Shown here piece after piece: positions 56,895 to 64,000 of a DNA stretch of 64,000 nt (the first letter of the stretch is position 1; each line of letters starts with the position of its first letter). This stretch comes from Cellulomonas sp. Leaf334 (GTDB taxonomy: Bacteria > Actinomycetota > Actinomycetes > Actinomycetales > Cellulomonadaceae). The position numbers were made by a program, and so were the translations under genes. The notes beneath the pieces were generated by a model. It did not search any database, was not told the origin of the DNA, and was given only the letters and a program-made list of their open reading frames with translations. Where the stretch lies: positions 186,001-250,000 of the forward strand of contig NZ_LMOO01000001.1 of the NCBI RefSeq assembly GCF_001424195.1, given 5' to 3'.

Positions 56895-58000
56895 CGCTGG
56901 CGACGCGAGGGCCGGTGCGCATCGTCGGCACCGGCCTGCTGGGCACGTCGGTCGGTCTCGCGCTGACCACCCACGGAGTCGACGTCGTCCTGCACGACCC
57001 GTCGCGCACCGCGCTGGCACTGGCTCGGGACGTCGGGGCCGGTCGACCGGCGGCTCCCGACGACGTCGCACCGGCGTTGATCGTCGTCGCGGCCCCGCCC
57101 GACGTCACCGCCGACGTGGTCCGCGCGGAGCTGGACGCGTACCCGGACGCCGTCGTGACCGACGTGGCGAGCGTCAAGGGGTACGTGCTGGCGGAGCTCA
57201 GGGCCGCGGGTGCGGACCTCACGCGGTACGTCGGCTCGCACCCGATGGCGGGCCGCGAGCGGTCGGGCCCGTCGGCCGCCGTCCCCGACCTGTTCCTCGG
57301 TCGCCCGTGGGTGATCGCGGACTCGGGCTCGTCGCACCCGGACGCCGTGCTGGCCGTGCGCTCGCTCGCCGTCGACCTCGGGGCGGTGCCGGTGACGATG
57401 GACGCCGACGCGCACGACGCCGCGGTCGCCGCGGTCTCGCACGTGCCGCAGGTGGCAGCGAGCCTCGTCGCCGCCCGGTTGCGCGACGCCGACGACGCCG
57501 CGCTCGGGCTCGCCGGACAGGGCCTGCGCGACGTCACGCGCCTGGCGGCGTCCGACCCCGCGCTCTGGACCTCGATCCTCGCCGCGAACGCGGCCGCCGT
57601 CCGCGACGTCCTGTGCCACCTGCGCACCGACCTCGACACGGTGATCGACGCGCTCGCGCAGGCGGCTGCCGCCGACGGACCCGAGACGATCGAGCTCGGG
57701 GCGCTCGCCACGCTGGCGCAGGCGATCTCCGACGGGAACGCGGGCGTCGCGCGCATCCCCGGCAAGCACGGCGGCGCGCAACGGGTCTACGGCGTCGTCA
57801 CCGTGCTGGTACCCGACGCCCCCGGCGAGCTCGCGCGGCTGCTGACCGAGGTGGGTGAGGCGGGGGTCAACCTCGAGGACCTGCACCTCGAGCACGCCGC
57901 CGGCCGGCCGGTGGGCATGGCGGAGATCTCGGTGCTGCCCGGTCGGGTGGAGCACCTCGAGGCGGAGCTGACAGCCCGCGGATGGAGACTGGTGAGTTGA
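56891..58000 (+). CDS. tyrA: Prephenate dehydrogenase with C-terminal ACT domain
   Basis: 369 residues. NAD(P)-binding IVGTGLLGTSVGLALTTHGVDVVLHDP, then TDVASVKGYVLAEL, the catalytic His region VGSHPMAGRERSGPSAA (about residue 120), and DAHDAAVAAVSHVPQVAASLVA. The last 75 residues form an ACT domain (VVTVLVPDAPGELARLLTEVGEAGVNLEDL), which usually binds tyrosine or phenylalanine for feedback control. The GTG overlaps the rluB stop (GTGA). Confidence 0.93.
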   Translation: MTLATRGPVRIVGTGLLGTSVGLALTTHGVDVVLHDPSRTALALARDVGAGRPAAPDDVAPALIVVAAPPDVTADVVRAELDAYPDAVVTDVASVKGYVLAELRAAGADLTRYVGSHPMAGRERSGPSAAVPDLFLGRPWVIADSGSSHPDAVLAVRSLAVDLGAVPVTMDADAHDAAVAAVSHVPQVAASLVAARLRDADDAALGLAGQGLRDVTRLAASDPALWTSILAANAAAVRDVLCHLRTDLDTVIDALAQAAAADGPETIELGALATLAQAISDGNAGVARIPGKHGGAQRVYGVVTVLVPDAPGELARLLTEVGEAGVNLEDLHLEHAAGRPVGMAEISVLPGRVEHLEAELTARGWRLVS

Positions 58001-58692
58001 GCAGGGCGATAGTCGTCGCGATCGACGGTCCGTCGGGGTCGGGCAAGTCGAGCGTGTCACGGGGCGTGGCGACCGCGCTCGGTCTGGCGTACCTCGACAC
58101 CGGGGCGATGTACCGGGCAGCGACGTGGTGGTGCCTGCACCAGGGCGTCGCGCTGACGGACGTCGACGCGGTCGCCGGGCAGGTGCAGACGCTGCCCCTG
58201 GTGATGGGTGTGGACCCGCTCGACCCGGCGGTGCACGTCGACGGGATCGATGTCGGCGAGGCGATCAGGACCACGGAGATCTCCGCGGCCGTGAGCGCCG
58301 TCGCGACCAACCTCGCGGTGCGCGCCGAGCTCGGGCGGCTCCAGCGCGCGGAGATCGAGTCGGCACGCGTCCACGGCCGCGGCATCGTCGCCGAGGGTCG
58401 CGACATCACGACCGTCGTCGCGCCAGACGCCGACGTCCGCGTGCTGCTGACCGCGAGCGAGGACGCCCGGCTCGCCCGGCGCGCGCGCGACGTGCACGGC
58501 ACGGACGACGCCGCGGCCGTCGAGGCCACCCGTGACCAGGTGCTGCGTCGCGACGCCGACGACTCGACCGTCGTGGAGTTCCACGTCGCCGCCGACGGGG
58601 TGGTGACCGTGGACTCGTCGCACCTGGACTTCGACCAGACGGTGCAGGCCGTGCTCGACGTCGTCGAGTCGGTCGTCGGCCCCCGCCCGTGA
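57982..58692 (+). CDS. cmk: Cytidylate kinase
   Basis: 236 residues. P-loop VVAIDGPSGSGKSSVSRGVATAL near residue 13, YLDTGAMYRAATWWCL, GIVAEGRDITTVVAPDADVRVLLTA and RARDVHGTD mark CMP/dCMP kinases. Two starts are possible: ATG 57982 (used here, 19-base overlap with tyrA) or TTG 57997, which overlaps the tyrA stop as TTGA and has GGAG 9 bases upstream. The first 5 residues are therefore uncertain. Confidence 0.93.
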   Translation: METGELSRAIVVAIDGPSGSGKSSVSRGVATALGLAYLDTGAMYRAATWWCLHQGVALTDVDAVAGQVQTLPLVMGVDPLDPAVHVDGIDVGEAIRTTEISAAVSAVATNLAVRAELGRLQRAEIESARVHGRGIVAEGRDITTVVAPDADVRVLLTASEDARLARRARDVHGTDDAAAVEATRDQVLRRDADDSTVVEFHVAADGVVTVDSSHLDFDQTVQAVLDVVESVVGPRP

Positions 58693-59375
58693 GCACGCCG
58701 ACCGGCCCGTCGGAGCGCGGTCCGCGCTGGGCGCGCTGGATCGGCCGGTTCCTCGCACGGGTCGTCTGGAACACCGAGGTCACGGCCGCGCACCTGGTGC
58801 CCACCGACGGGCCGGTCCTGTTCGCGGCGAACCACACAGGAATCGTCGACGGACCGATCCTGCTCGGTGTCTCGCCGCGGCCGTCGCACATGCTGGTGAA
58901 GTCGGAGATGTTCTGGGGCCCCGTGGGCTCCGTCCTGCGTGCCGCCGGTCAGATCCCGGTGGAGCACGACGGGGGGCGCTCGGCACTCAGCAACGCGCTC
59001 GTCGTGCTCAAGCGCGCGGGTGTCGTCGGTGTCTTCCCCGAGGGGAACCGTGGCAAGGGCGACGCGGCGAGCGCGCGCGCCGGCATCGCCTGGCTCGCGC
59101 TGAACGCGCATGCGCCGGTCGTGCCGGTGGCCGTGCTCGGCACGCGGCGGACGGGGGAGTCGGTCGGGCACGTGCCGGGTCTGCGTCGTCGGCTAGCGAT
59201 CGAGTTCGGTGAGCCGCTGGTCCTGCAACGTCTCCCCGGCATGTCCGGACGGGCCGCCCTCGAGGGCGCGAACGAGTCGATCCGGGTGGCCCTCGCCGAC
59301 CTCGTCGACCGCGCCAGCGCCCGCACCGGGATCGTCCTGCCGACCGACGACCCCAACAGGGAACGCGCGCTCTGA
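58689..59375 (+). CDS. plsC: 1-acyl-sn-glycerol-3-phosphate acyltransferase
   Basis: 228 residues. Catalytic FAANHTGIVDGPILLG (H-x4-D, near residue 49), substrate region MLVKSEMFWGPVGSVLRAAGQIPV, and GVFPEGNRGKGDAASARAGIAWLAL (Pro-Glu-Gly motif). It acylates lysophosphatidate in phospholipid synthesis. Short hydrophobic segments suit a membrane-edge enzyme. GTG 58689 overlaps the cmk stop (GTGA); the cmk-plsC-der order is common. Confidence 0.9.
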   Translation: MSTPTGPSERGPRWARWIGRFLARVVWNTEVTAAHLVPTDGPVLFAANHTGIVDGPILLGVSPRPSHMLVKSEMFWGPVGSVLRAAGQIPVEHDGGRSALSNALVVLKRAGVVGVFPEGNRGKGDAASARAGIAWLALNAHAPVVPVAVLGTRRTGESVGHVPGLRRRLAIEFGEPLVLQRLPGMSGRAALEGANESIRVALADLVDRASARTGIVLPTDDPNRERAL

Positions 59376-60190
59376 TGGGCTGGTCGTGGGACCCGAGCCT
59401 CTACGAGGGCAGCGCCGGGCACTACGCCGTCGGTCGGATGGCGTACCCGACGGCTCTCGCCGACGTCCTGCGCGACGAGCTGGGCCTCGACGGCAGCGGG
59501 CGGCTGCTCGACGTCGGCTGCGGCCCGGGATCCCTGACCCGGCTGCTCGCACCCCTGGTCGCGTCCGCCGTGGGCGTCGACGCCGACGCCGGGATGATCG
59601 CGGAGGCCCGTCGCTCAGGCGTCGCGGGTGTCGAGTGGCGGCACCTGCGCGCGGAGGAGCTGCCCGCGGACCTCGGGACGTTCCGGCTGGTCACGTTCGC
59701 GCAGTCGTTCCACTGGATGGATCAGCCGCGGGTCGCCCGGGCGGTCCGCCCGATGATCGAGCCCGGCGGCGCGTGGGTGCACGTCGCCGCGACGACGGAC
59801 CGCGGTGTCGAGGGCGACGACCCGCTGCCGCACCCGCGGCCGCCGTGGGATCAGGTCGACGAGCTCGTCGTCGGCTACCTCGGACCGGTCCGCCGGGCAG
59901 GCCAGGGTGTGCTGCCGTCCGGGACGCGCGGCGGCGAGGAGGACGTCCTGCGGGAGGCCGGCTTCCACGGGCCGCAGCGGCTCGAGGTGGTCCGTGGCGA
60001 CGTCGTGAAACGCTCGACGGACGAGCTCGTCTCCGCGGTCCACTCGTTGTCCAGCGCGGCCCCGCACCTGTTCGGCCCGCGGATCCAGGAGTTCGACGAC
60101 GACCTGCGCGCGCTCCTGCGGTCGGCGTCCCCGAGCGGCACGTTCGCCGAGCGGGTGCGCGACGTCGCCGTCGTGATCTGGCGTCCGTGA
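59375..60190 (+). CDS. Class I SAM-dependent methyltransferase
   Basis: 271 residues. It begins WDPSLYEGSAGHYAVGRMAYP, a typical start of a group of actinobacterial methyltransferases. Motif I is RLLDVGCGPGSLTRLL, then VGVDADAGMIAEARRSG and FRLVTFAQSFHWMDQPRVARAV (the QSFHWMD signature of the family). The substrate is unknown. The ATG shares one base with the plsC stop (TGATG), so it is in the same operon, inserted between plsC and der. Confidence 0.82.
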   Translation: MGWSWDPSLYEGSAGHYAVGRMAYPTALADVLRDELGLDGSGRLLDVGCGPGSLTRLLAPLVASAVGVDADAGMIAEARRSGVAGVEWRHLRAEELPADLGTFRLVTFAQSFHWMDQPRVARAVRPMIEPGGAWVHVAATTDRGVEGDDPLPHPRPPWDQVDELVVGYLGPVRRAGQGVLPSGTRGGEEDVLREAGFHGPQRLEVVRGDVVKRSTDELVSAVHSLSSAAPHLFGPRIQEFDDDLRALLRSASPSGTFAERVRDVAVVIWRP

Positions 60191-60234
60191 CGGGACTCTC
60201 GCGCCGGTAGTCGTCCCGGGGTCGGTCCACAGGG

Positions 60235-60240
60235 GACAAT
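60235..60240 (+). promoter_or_regulatory. -10-like GACAAT, leaderless promoter of der
   Basis: GACAAT ends 6 bases before ATG 60247. It shows der can be expressed apart from the upstream run, whose last gene ends 56 bases earlier. Confidence 0.5.
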
Positions 60241-60246
60241 GGGTGC

Positions 60247-61722
60247 ATGACTGAGCCCGATCCGACCTTTGCGCTGCCCGACGAGGCCGCCGACGCCGAC
60301 CGTGAGCGGGCGCTGCGCGCAGGGCTCACCGAGTACGAGCTCGAGGACGAGGACCTTGCCCTCCTGCACGCCGGCGACGTCGGGGAGATCGGTGAGGAGC
60401 CGGTCGTCGTCTTCCCGGTGCTCGCCGTGGTCGGCCGCCCGAACGTCGGCAAGTCGACCCTCGTCAACCGCATCCTCGGCCGCCGCGAGGCCGTCGTCGA
60501 GGACAGGCCCGGAGTCACGCGCGACCGCGTGAGCTACCCGGCCGACTGGTCCGGCAAGCGGTTCACGCTCGTCGACACCGGCGGCTGGGAGGTCGACGTC
60601 GCCGGCATCGAGGCGCGCGTCGCCCAGCAGGCCGAGGTCGCCATCTCGCTGGCCGACGCCGTGATCTTCGTCGTCGACGCCACCGTCGGCGTTACCGAGA
60701 CCGACACCCAGGTGGTCCGCCTGCTCCGCAAGGCCGGCAAGCCTGTCGTGCTGTGCGCCAACAAGGTCGACGGCCCTGCCGGAGAGGCCGACGCCGCCAA
60801 CCTGTGGTCCCTCGGGCTCGGCGAGCCGTTCCCCGTCTCCGCGCTGCACGGCCGCGGCACAGGCGACCTGCTCGACGCCGCGATCGAGGCGCTGCCCGAG
60901 GTCTCCGCGCACGGCACCCCGATCCCCGACGGACCCCGTCGCGTCGCGCTGGTCGGCCGCCCGAACGTAGGCAAGTCCTCGCTGCTGAACAAGGTGCTCG
61001 GCGCCGAGCGCGTCGTCGTCGACTCCGTCGCCGGAACCACGCGCGACCCGGTCGACGAGCTCGTCGCGCTCAAGGGAAAGCCCTGGGTCTTCGTCGACAC
61101 CGCCGGGATCCGCCGCCGCGTGCACCAGACGTCCGGCGCCGACTTCTACGCCTCGCTGCGCACGCAGGCCGCGATCGAGAAGGCCGAGGTGGCCGTCGTC
61201 CTGGTCGACGCCTCCGTGAAGCTCACCGAGCAGGACACCCGCGTGATCACGCAGGTCATCGAGGCCGGCCGCGCCCTGGTCATCGCGTACAACAAGTGGG
61301 ACCTCATGGACGAGGACCGCCGCCCGTTCCTCGAGCGCGAGATCGAGCAGGACCTCGTCCAGGTGCAGTGGGCGCCGCGCGTGAACATCTCCGCGAAGAC
61401 CGGCTGGCACACCGACCGCATGGTCCCCGCGCTCGAGCGGGCGCTCGAGTCCTGGGACACCCGCATCTCCACCGGGCGCCTCAACGCGTTCCTCGGCGAG
61501 CTCGTCGCAGCGCACCCGCACCCGCTGCGCGGCGGCAAGCAGCCCCGCATCCTGTTCGCGACGCAGGCGTCCACCCGCCCGCCGCGCTTCGTCATCTTCG
61601 CGACCGGCTTCCTCGACCCCGGCTACCGCCGCTACATCGAGCGCCGCCTCCGAGAGACGTTCGGGTTCGAGGGCACGCCCATCTCGATCTCCGTCCGGGT
61701 GCGGGAGAAGCGCAAGCGGTGA
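60247..61722 (+). CDS. der: Ribosome-assembly GTPase Der (EngA)
   Basis: 491 residues. Two tandem GTPase domains: G1 [16 protein letters not shown] (about residue 62) and [16 protein letters not shown] (about 240), G3 DTGGW and DTAGI, G4 CANKVD and YNKWDLMD; the C-terminal KH-like domain ends VRVREKRKR. It acts in 50S assembly. An acidic lead of about 55 residues ([21 protein letters not shown]) precedes the first domain, as in other actinobacteria. The stop shares a base with the next ATG. Confidence 0.97.
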   Translation: MTEPDPTFALPDEAADADRERALRAGLTEYELEDEDLALLHAGDVGEIGEEPVVVFPVLAVVGRPNVGKSTLVNRILGRREAVVEDRPGVTRDRVSYPADWSGKRFTLVDTGGWEVDVAGIEARVAQQAEVAISLADAVIFVVDATVGVTETDTQVVRLLRKAGKPVVLCANKVDGPAGEADAANLWSLGLGEPFPVSALHGRGTGDLLDAAIEALPEVSAHGTPIPDGPRRVALVGRPNVGKSSLLNKVLGAERVVVDSVAGTTRDPVDELVALKGKPWVFVDTAGIRRRVHQTSGADFYASLRTQAAIEKAEVAVVLVDASVKLTEQDTRVITQVIEAGRALVIAYNKWDLMDEDRRPFLEREIEQDLVQVQWAPRVNISAKTGWHTDRMVPALERALESWDTRISTGRLNAFLGELVAAHPHPLRGGKQPRILFATQASTRPPRFVIFATGFLDPGYRRYIERRLRETFGFEGTPISISVRVREKRKR

Positions 61723-62753
61723 TGGTCGTCGCGCGACGCCGCCCTCTCCTGAGGCTCGGCCTGCCGCGCGACCCCGCGTCGAGCAGCCACATCACCGGCT
61801 TCCTGGTGACCACGCTCGCCACCGTCATCGTGACGCGCCTGCTGCTCGGCCTCACCGGGTTCCCGCAGCTGGGCGGTGGGGGAGTGCACATCTCGCACGT
61901 CCTGTGGGGCGGGCTGCTCATGGCGCTGGCGTTCATCGGGCTCATGACGTTCATCGGACCCGTCGCCCGCCGCGTCTCCGTCGTCGTCTCCGGCATCGGC
62001 TTCGGGCTGTTCATCGACGAGATCGGCAAGTTCGTCACGTCCGACTACGACTACTTCTGGGAGCCGACGGCCGCCCTGATCTACCTCGTGGTCATCTCCC
62101 TGGGACTCTTCGCCGACGTCCTCCAGAGACGCCACCCTCGCGACCCCGCCGAGTACCTTGCCGCCGCCACCGACCAGGCCGTCGCCGGCCTCTCCGGGGG
62201 CTTCAGCACCCGCGAACGCACCCGCGCACGCTGGTACCTGTCCCGTGCCGGTGACGCCCCCGGAGCCGACGAGGTGCGCGCCCTGCTCGACTCGGTCGAG
62301 CACGACGCCGACGAGGTCCCCGACCCCATCGGCGCCACGTCCCGGTGGGTCGTCGCCGCCTCACGCTGGCTCGTGCGCGCCCGCTGGGTCCCCTGGGTGA
62401 CCGTGGCCGTCCTCGTCGCCACGTCCGTCGTGACGCTCGCCCGCGGCATCTACGGCTGGACCGCGTCCGACGACCAGCCCGTCTGGCTCGTCGCCGGCAT
62501 CCTGCTCAGCGGCCTCGCATCCACCGCGTTCGCCGTCGTCGGCCTCGTCGAGGTCCGCCGCGACCGCGAAGCCGGCTACCGCTGGTTCCGCCGCGCCGCG
62601 CTCGTCGCCCTCCTCGTCACCCAGATCTTCCTCTTCCGGCTCTCACCCTGGGACGCGACGTTCGGCCTCCTGGTCGACCTGCTGATCCTCGGGGTCGTCG
62701 CCGCCGAGCTCGACGTGATCGCCGATGACAGGACCACCTCGCCCGTGGGGTAG
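61722..62753 (+). CDS. Multi-spanning membrane protein of unknown function
   Basis: 343 residues, about seven transmembrane segments. N-terminal half: three or four helices with HISHVLWGGLLMALAFIGLM and VVSGIGFGLFIDEIGKFVTS, which contains two conserved-looking acids in a membrane segment, then DYDYFWEPTAALIYLVVIS. The middle (about residues 140-205) is a soluble loop, LGLFADVLQRRHPRDPAEYL through VEHDADEVPDP. The second half has three or four helices ending near LLVDLLILGVVAAELDVI. No domain was recognised. ATG 61722 shares one base with the der stop, so it is co-translated with der. Confidence 0.75.
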   Translation: MVVARRRPLLRLGLPRDPASSSHITGFLVTTLATVIVTRLLLGLTGFPQLGGGGVHISHVLWGGLLMALAFIGLMTFIGPVARRVSVVVSGIGFGLFIDEIGKFVTSDYDYFWEPTAALIYLVVISLGLFADVLQRRHPRDPAEYLAAATDQAVAGLSGGFSTRERTRARWYLSRAGDAPGADEVRALLDSVEHDADEVPDPIGATSRWVVAASRWLVRARWVPWVTVAVLVATSVVTLARGIYGWTASDDQPVWLVAGILLSGLASTAFAVVGLVEVRRDREAGYRWFRRAALVALLVTQIFLFRLSPWDATFGLLVDLLILGVVAAELDVIADDRTTSPVG

Positions 62754-62780
62754 AGTTTCCGAGGCTTCTGCGGGAGCCAT

Positions 62781-62854
<74 letters not shown>

Positions 62855-62891
62855 CCGATGAACGCGCAGGTCACACCAAAGATCTGGCACC

Positions 62892-62933
62892 GACAAGGCT
62901 CTTCTCCACCAGTTGTGGAGAGGGGCCTTTGTC
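62892..62933 (+). terminator. Terminator after tRNA-Pro
   Basis: GACAAGGCTCTTCTCCAC pairs with GTGGAGAGGGGCCTTTGTC, about 18 pairs with G-T wobbles and one bulge, loop CAGTT. It lies 37 bases after the tRNA. Confidence 0.8.
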
Positions 62934-63354
62934 GCATCTGTGTCAGCGTTGATCGTCACCGCCGCTCCGGCCCCCGGCTGCTCATCGGCGCTGGCGTTCC
63001 CGTATCCCCGCCGCCGCCGTCTTCGCGTTCCTCGCACTGGTCGCGGTTGTCAGGCAGATCCTCTGCGCGGACACGTCATTCGTGCGCGGGGCCGTTGTCA
63101 GGCAGATCCTCTGCGCGGACACGTCATTCGTGCGCGGGGCCGGGGACTCCCGGTCCGCCTCGATCACGTCATGGAGAACCCGGTTGCACGTGCTCGCCCG
63201 GGTGACGTGAGAGGGCACGGAAGGTTGACGACGCGGCGGTCCCACCGGTGCGGGCCGTGGACGGTGATCATGGGGAGGTTCTGCTCCGAGCGACGGGAGT
63301 CTCGATGAGGGTCACCGGCACATCGCGACGTCTCCGCCCCGGGCGGTCCTGCTG
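62934..63354. other. Gene-free region after the tRNA terminator
   Basis: About 420 bases. It contains the 48-bp tandem duplication (63046-63141) described separately. Open frames here have atypical, repeat-driven composition (one encodes TNDVSAQRICLTTAPR twice on the minus strand) and are not supported as genes. No transposase, integrase or second tRNA 3' end was found. Confidence 0.55.
63046..63141. repeat. Perfect 48-bp tandem duplication
   Basis: 63046-63093 and 63094-63141 are identical over all 48 bases and directly adjacent. Each unit begins GTTGTCAGGCAGATCCTCTG and includes a small hairpin, GCAGA-TCC-TCTGC. The composition is slightly lower in GC than neighbouring genes. Confidence 0.95.
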
Positions 63355-64000
63355 ATGTGGGAGGCGCTGGGCTGGGGGGCCGTCGCCGCGTCGTCCCTGG
63401 TCGTCGGTGCCGTCCTGGGCATCCTGCGGGACTGGCCGCGGGCGCTGATCGGCGTCGTGCTCGGGTTCGGCGCCGGAGCGCTGATCTCGAGCGTCTCCTT
63501 CGAGCTGGCGCAGGAGGGGTTCGAGCGTGGTGGCGGTCTGTCGCTGACGATCGGCCTGGCCGCCGGCGCACTGGCGTTCTACGGAGCCGATCGCGTCGTC
63601 CAGCGGCTGGGCGCCCGGTCGCGGGTGGGCGTGGCCGGCCTTCCGCTCGCTCTGGGCGCCTTGCTGGACGGCATCCCCGAGCAGGCGGTGCTCGGGCTCG
63701 GACTGGGCCAGGGCGAGGGCGTCGGGATCGCGCTGCTGGTCTCGATCTTCGTGTCGAACCTTCCCGAGGCGATCGGGTCGTCGAGCGACATGCGGGCCGC
63801 GGGTCAGCCCCGCCGTCGCATCCTGCAGTTGTGGACAGTCGTGGCGGTCGTCTGCACGGGGGCGACGCTCGCGGGCTACGCGGTCTCCCGTGTCACGGCG
63901 GAGCGGTTCGAGGCCGGCGTGGACGGTTTTGCCGCCGGAGCCTTGCTGGTCATGCTGGTGGGTTCGATGATCCCCGAGGCCACGGAGAAGGCGCAGGACA
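63355..64000 (+). CDS. ZIP-family metal transporter (C-terminus cut off by window edge)
   Basis: 215 codons visible, reading off the right edge. Five or more membrane helices. Marks of ZIP permeases are the metal-binding helix LALGALLDGIPEQAVLGLGLG (near residue 100, acid/Gly-rich with Asp and Glu), LLVSIFVSNLPEAIGSSSDM, and AAGALLVMLVGSMIPEATEKA, the last two carrying Pro-Glu pairs in membrane helices. Such proteins import Zn2+, Fe2+ or Mn2+. In this branch the usual HxxxE motif reads with Asp-Gly-Ile-Pro-Glu and Asn-Leu-Pro-Glu. ATG 63355 is the only ordinary start in the open frame; no ribosome-binding site is obvious. Confidence 0.8.
   Translation, partial: MWEALGWGAVAASSLVVGAVLGILRDWPRALIGVVLGFGAGALISSVSFELAQEGFERGGGLSLTIGLAAGALAFYGADRVVQRLGARSRVGVAGLPLALGALLDGIPEQAVLGLGLGQGEGVGIALLVSIFVSNLPEAIGSSSDMRAAGQPRRRILQLWTVVAVVCTGATLAGYAVSRVTAERFEAGVDGFAAGALLVMLVGSMIPEATEKAQD

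Noticed and set aside
63046..63141. CRISPR array
   Set aside because: The two 48-bp copies are directly adjacent with no spacers, and no cas gene is present. It is a simple tandem duplication.
62858..63308. Short open frames around the tandem repeat as genes
   Set aside because: They begin inside the tRNA terminator region, have no ribosome-binding site, and their translation is dominated by the repeat.

Overview
The window is a gene-dense piece of a high-GC actinobacterial chromosome. WhiA, RbpA, OpcA, an ANTAR response regulator, a degenerate Pol I proofreading domain, frequent GTG starts and many leaderless promoters all point to Actinobacteria. Gene content and order would suit a member of the Cellulomonadaceae/Micrococcales; that family-level placement is an inference, since no search could be run. 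There is no prophage, insertion sequence, CRISPR array or recognisable defence island. Almost all of it is core genome.

Layout. 1-8.8 kb: the start of a secreted protein, a PdtaR-like antiterminator regulator, and a branched-chain amino acid (Liv-type) ABC importer. The importer's binding lipoprotein is encoded apart from the permease/ATPase operon livHMGF, and its LivH permease carries an extra secreted N-terminal domain. 8.8-16.7 kb: polA, an acetate-type symporter with its DUF485 partner, pfkA and small enzymes. 16.9-24.2 kb: rpsA with a long leader, coaE-pcp, uvrB, and a yybP-ykoY (Mn2+) riboswitch in front of two tandem terC genes. 24.2-30.4 kb: an acyl-CoA dehydrogenase and an acyl-CoA ligase (the latter behind a TetR-like operator), a metallo-hydrolase and a GH15 glycosidase.

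30.5-43.6 kb: uvrA behind a LexA-like box, uvrC-rapZ-yvcK-whiA, then the lower glycolysis operon gap-pgk-tpiA behind a CRP/GlxR-like palindrome, then secG-rbpA and a VOC protein. 43.6-50.8 kb (minus strand): a pentose-phosphate run tkt, tal, zwf, opcA and pgl, in which pgl is fused in frame to an O-methyltransferase. 51.2-62.8 kb: ctaB-xerD, then a tightly overlapping run parA-scpA-scpB-rluB-tyrA-cmk-plsC-methyltransferase, followed by der and an unknown membrane protein. 62.8-64 kb: tRNA-Pro(GGG), a terminator, a perfect 48-bp tandem duplication and the start of a ZIP metal transporter.

Functional themes are nucleotide excision repair (uvrA, uvrB, uvrC and polA are all present but in separate units), central carbon metabolism (pfkA, gap, pgk, tpiA, the pentose-phosphate genes and the regulators rapZ/yvcK), and chromosome segregation (xerD, parA, scpAB). 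A clear window-wide pattern is that at least 17 genes have a -10 hexamer ending exactly 6 or 7 bases before the start codon, the signature of leaderless mRNAs. I found no convincing wholly new system. The most unusual items are the Pgl/O-methyltransferase fusion, the LivH fusion, the riboswitch-controlled double terC operon with a visible ribosome-binding-site switch, and the 48-bp tandem repeat beside the tRNA gene.
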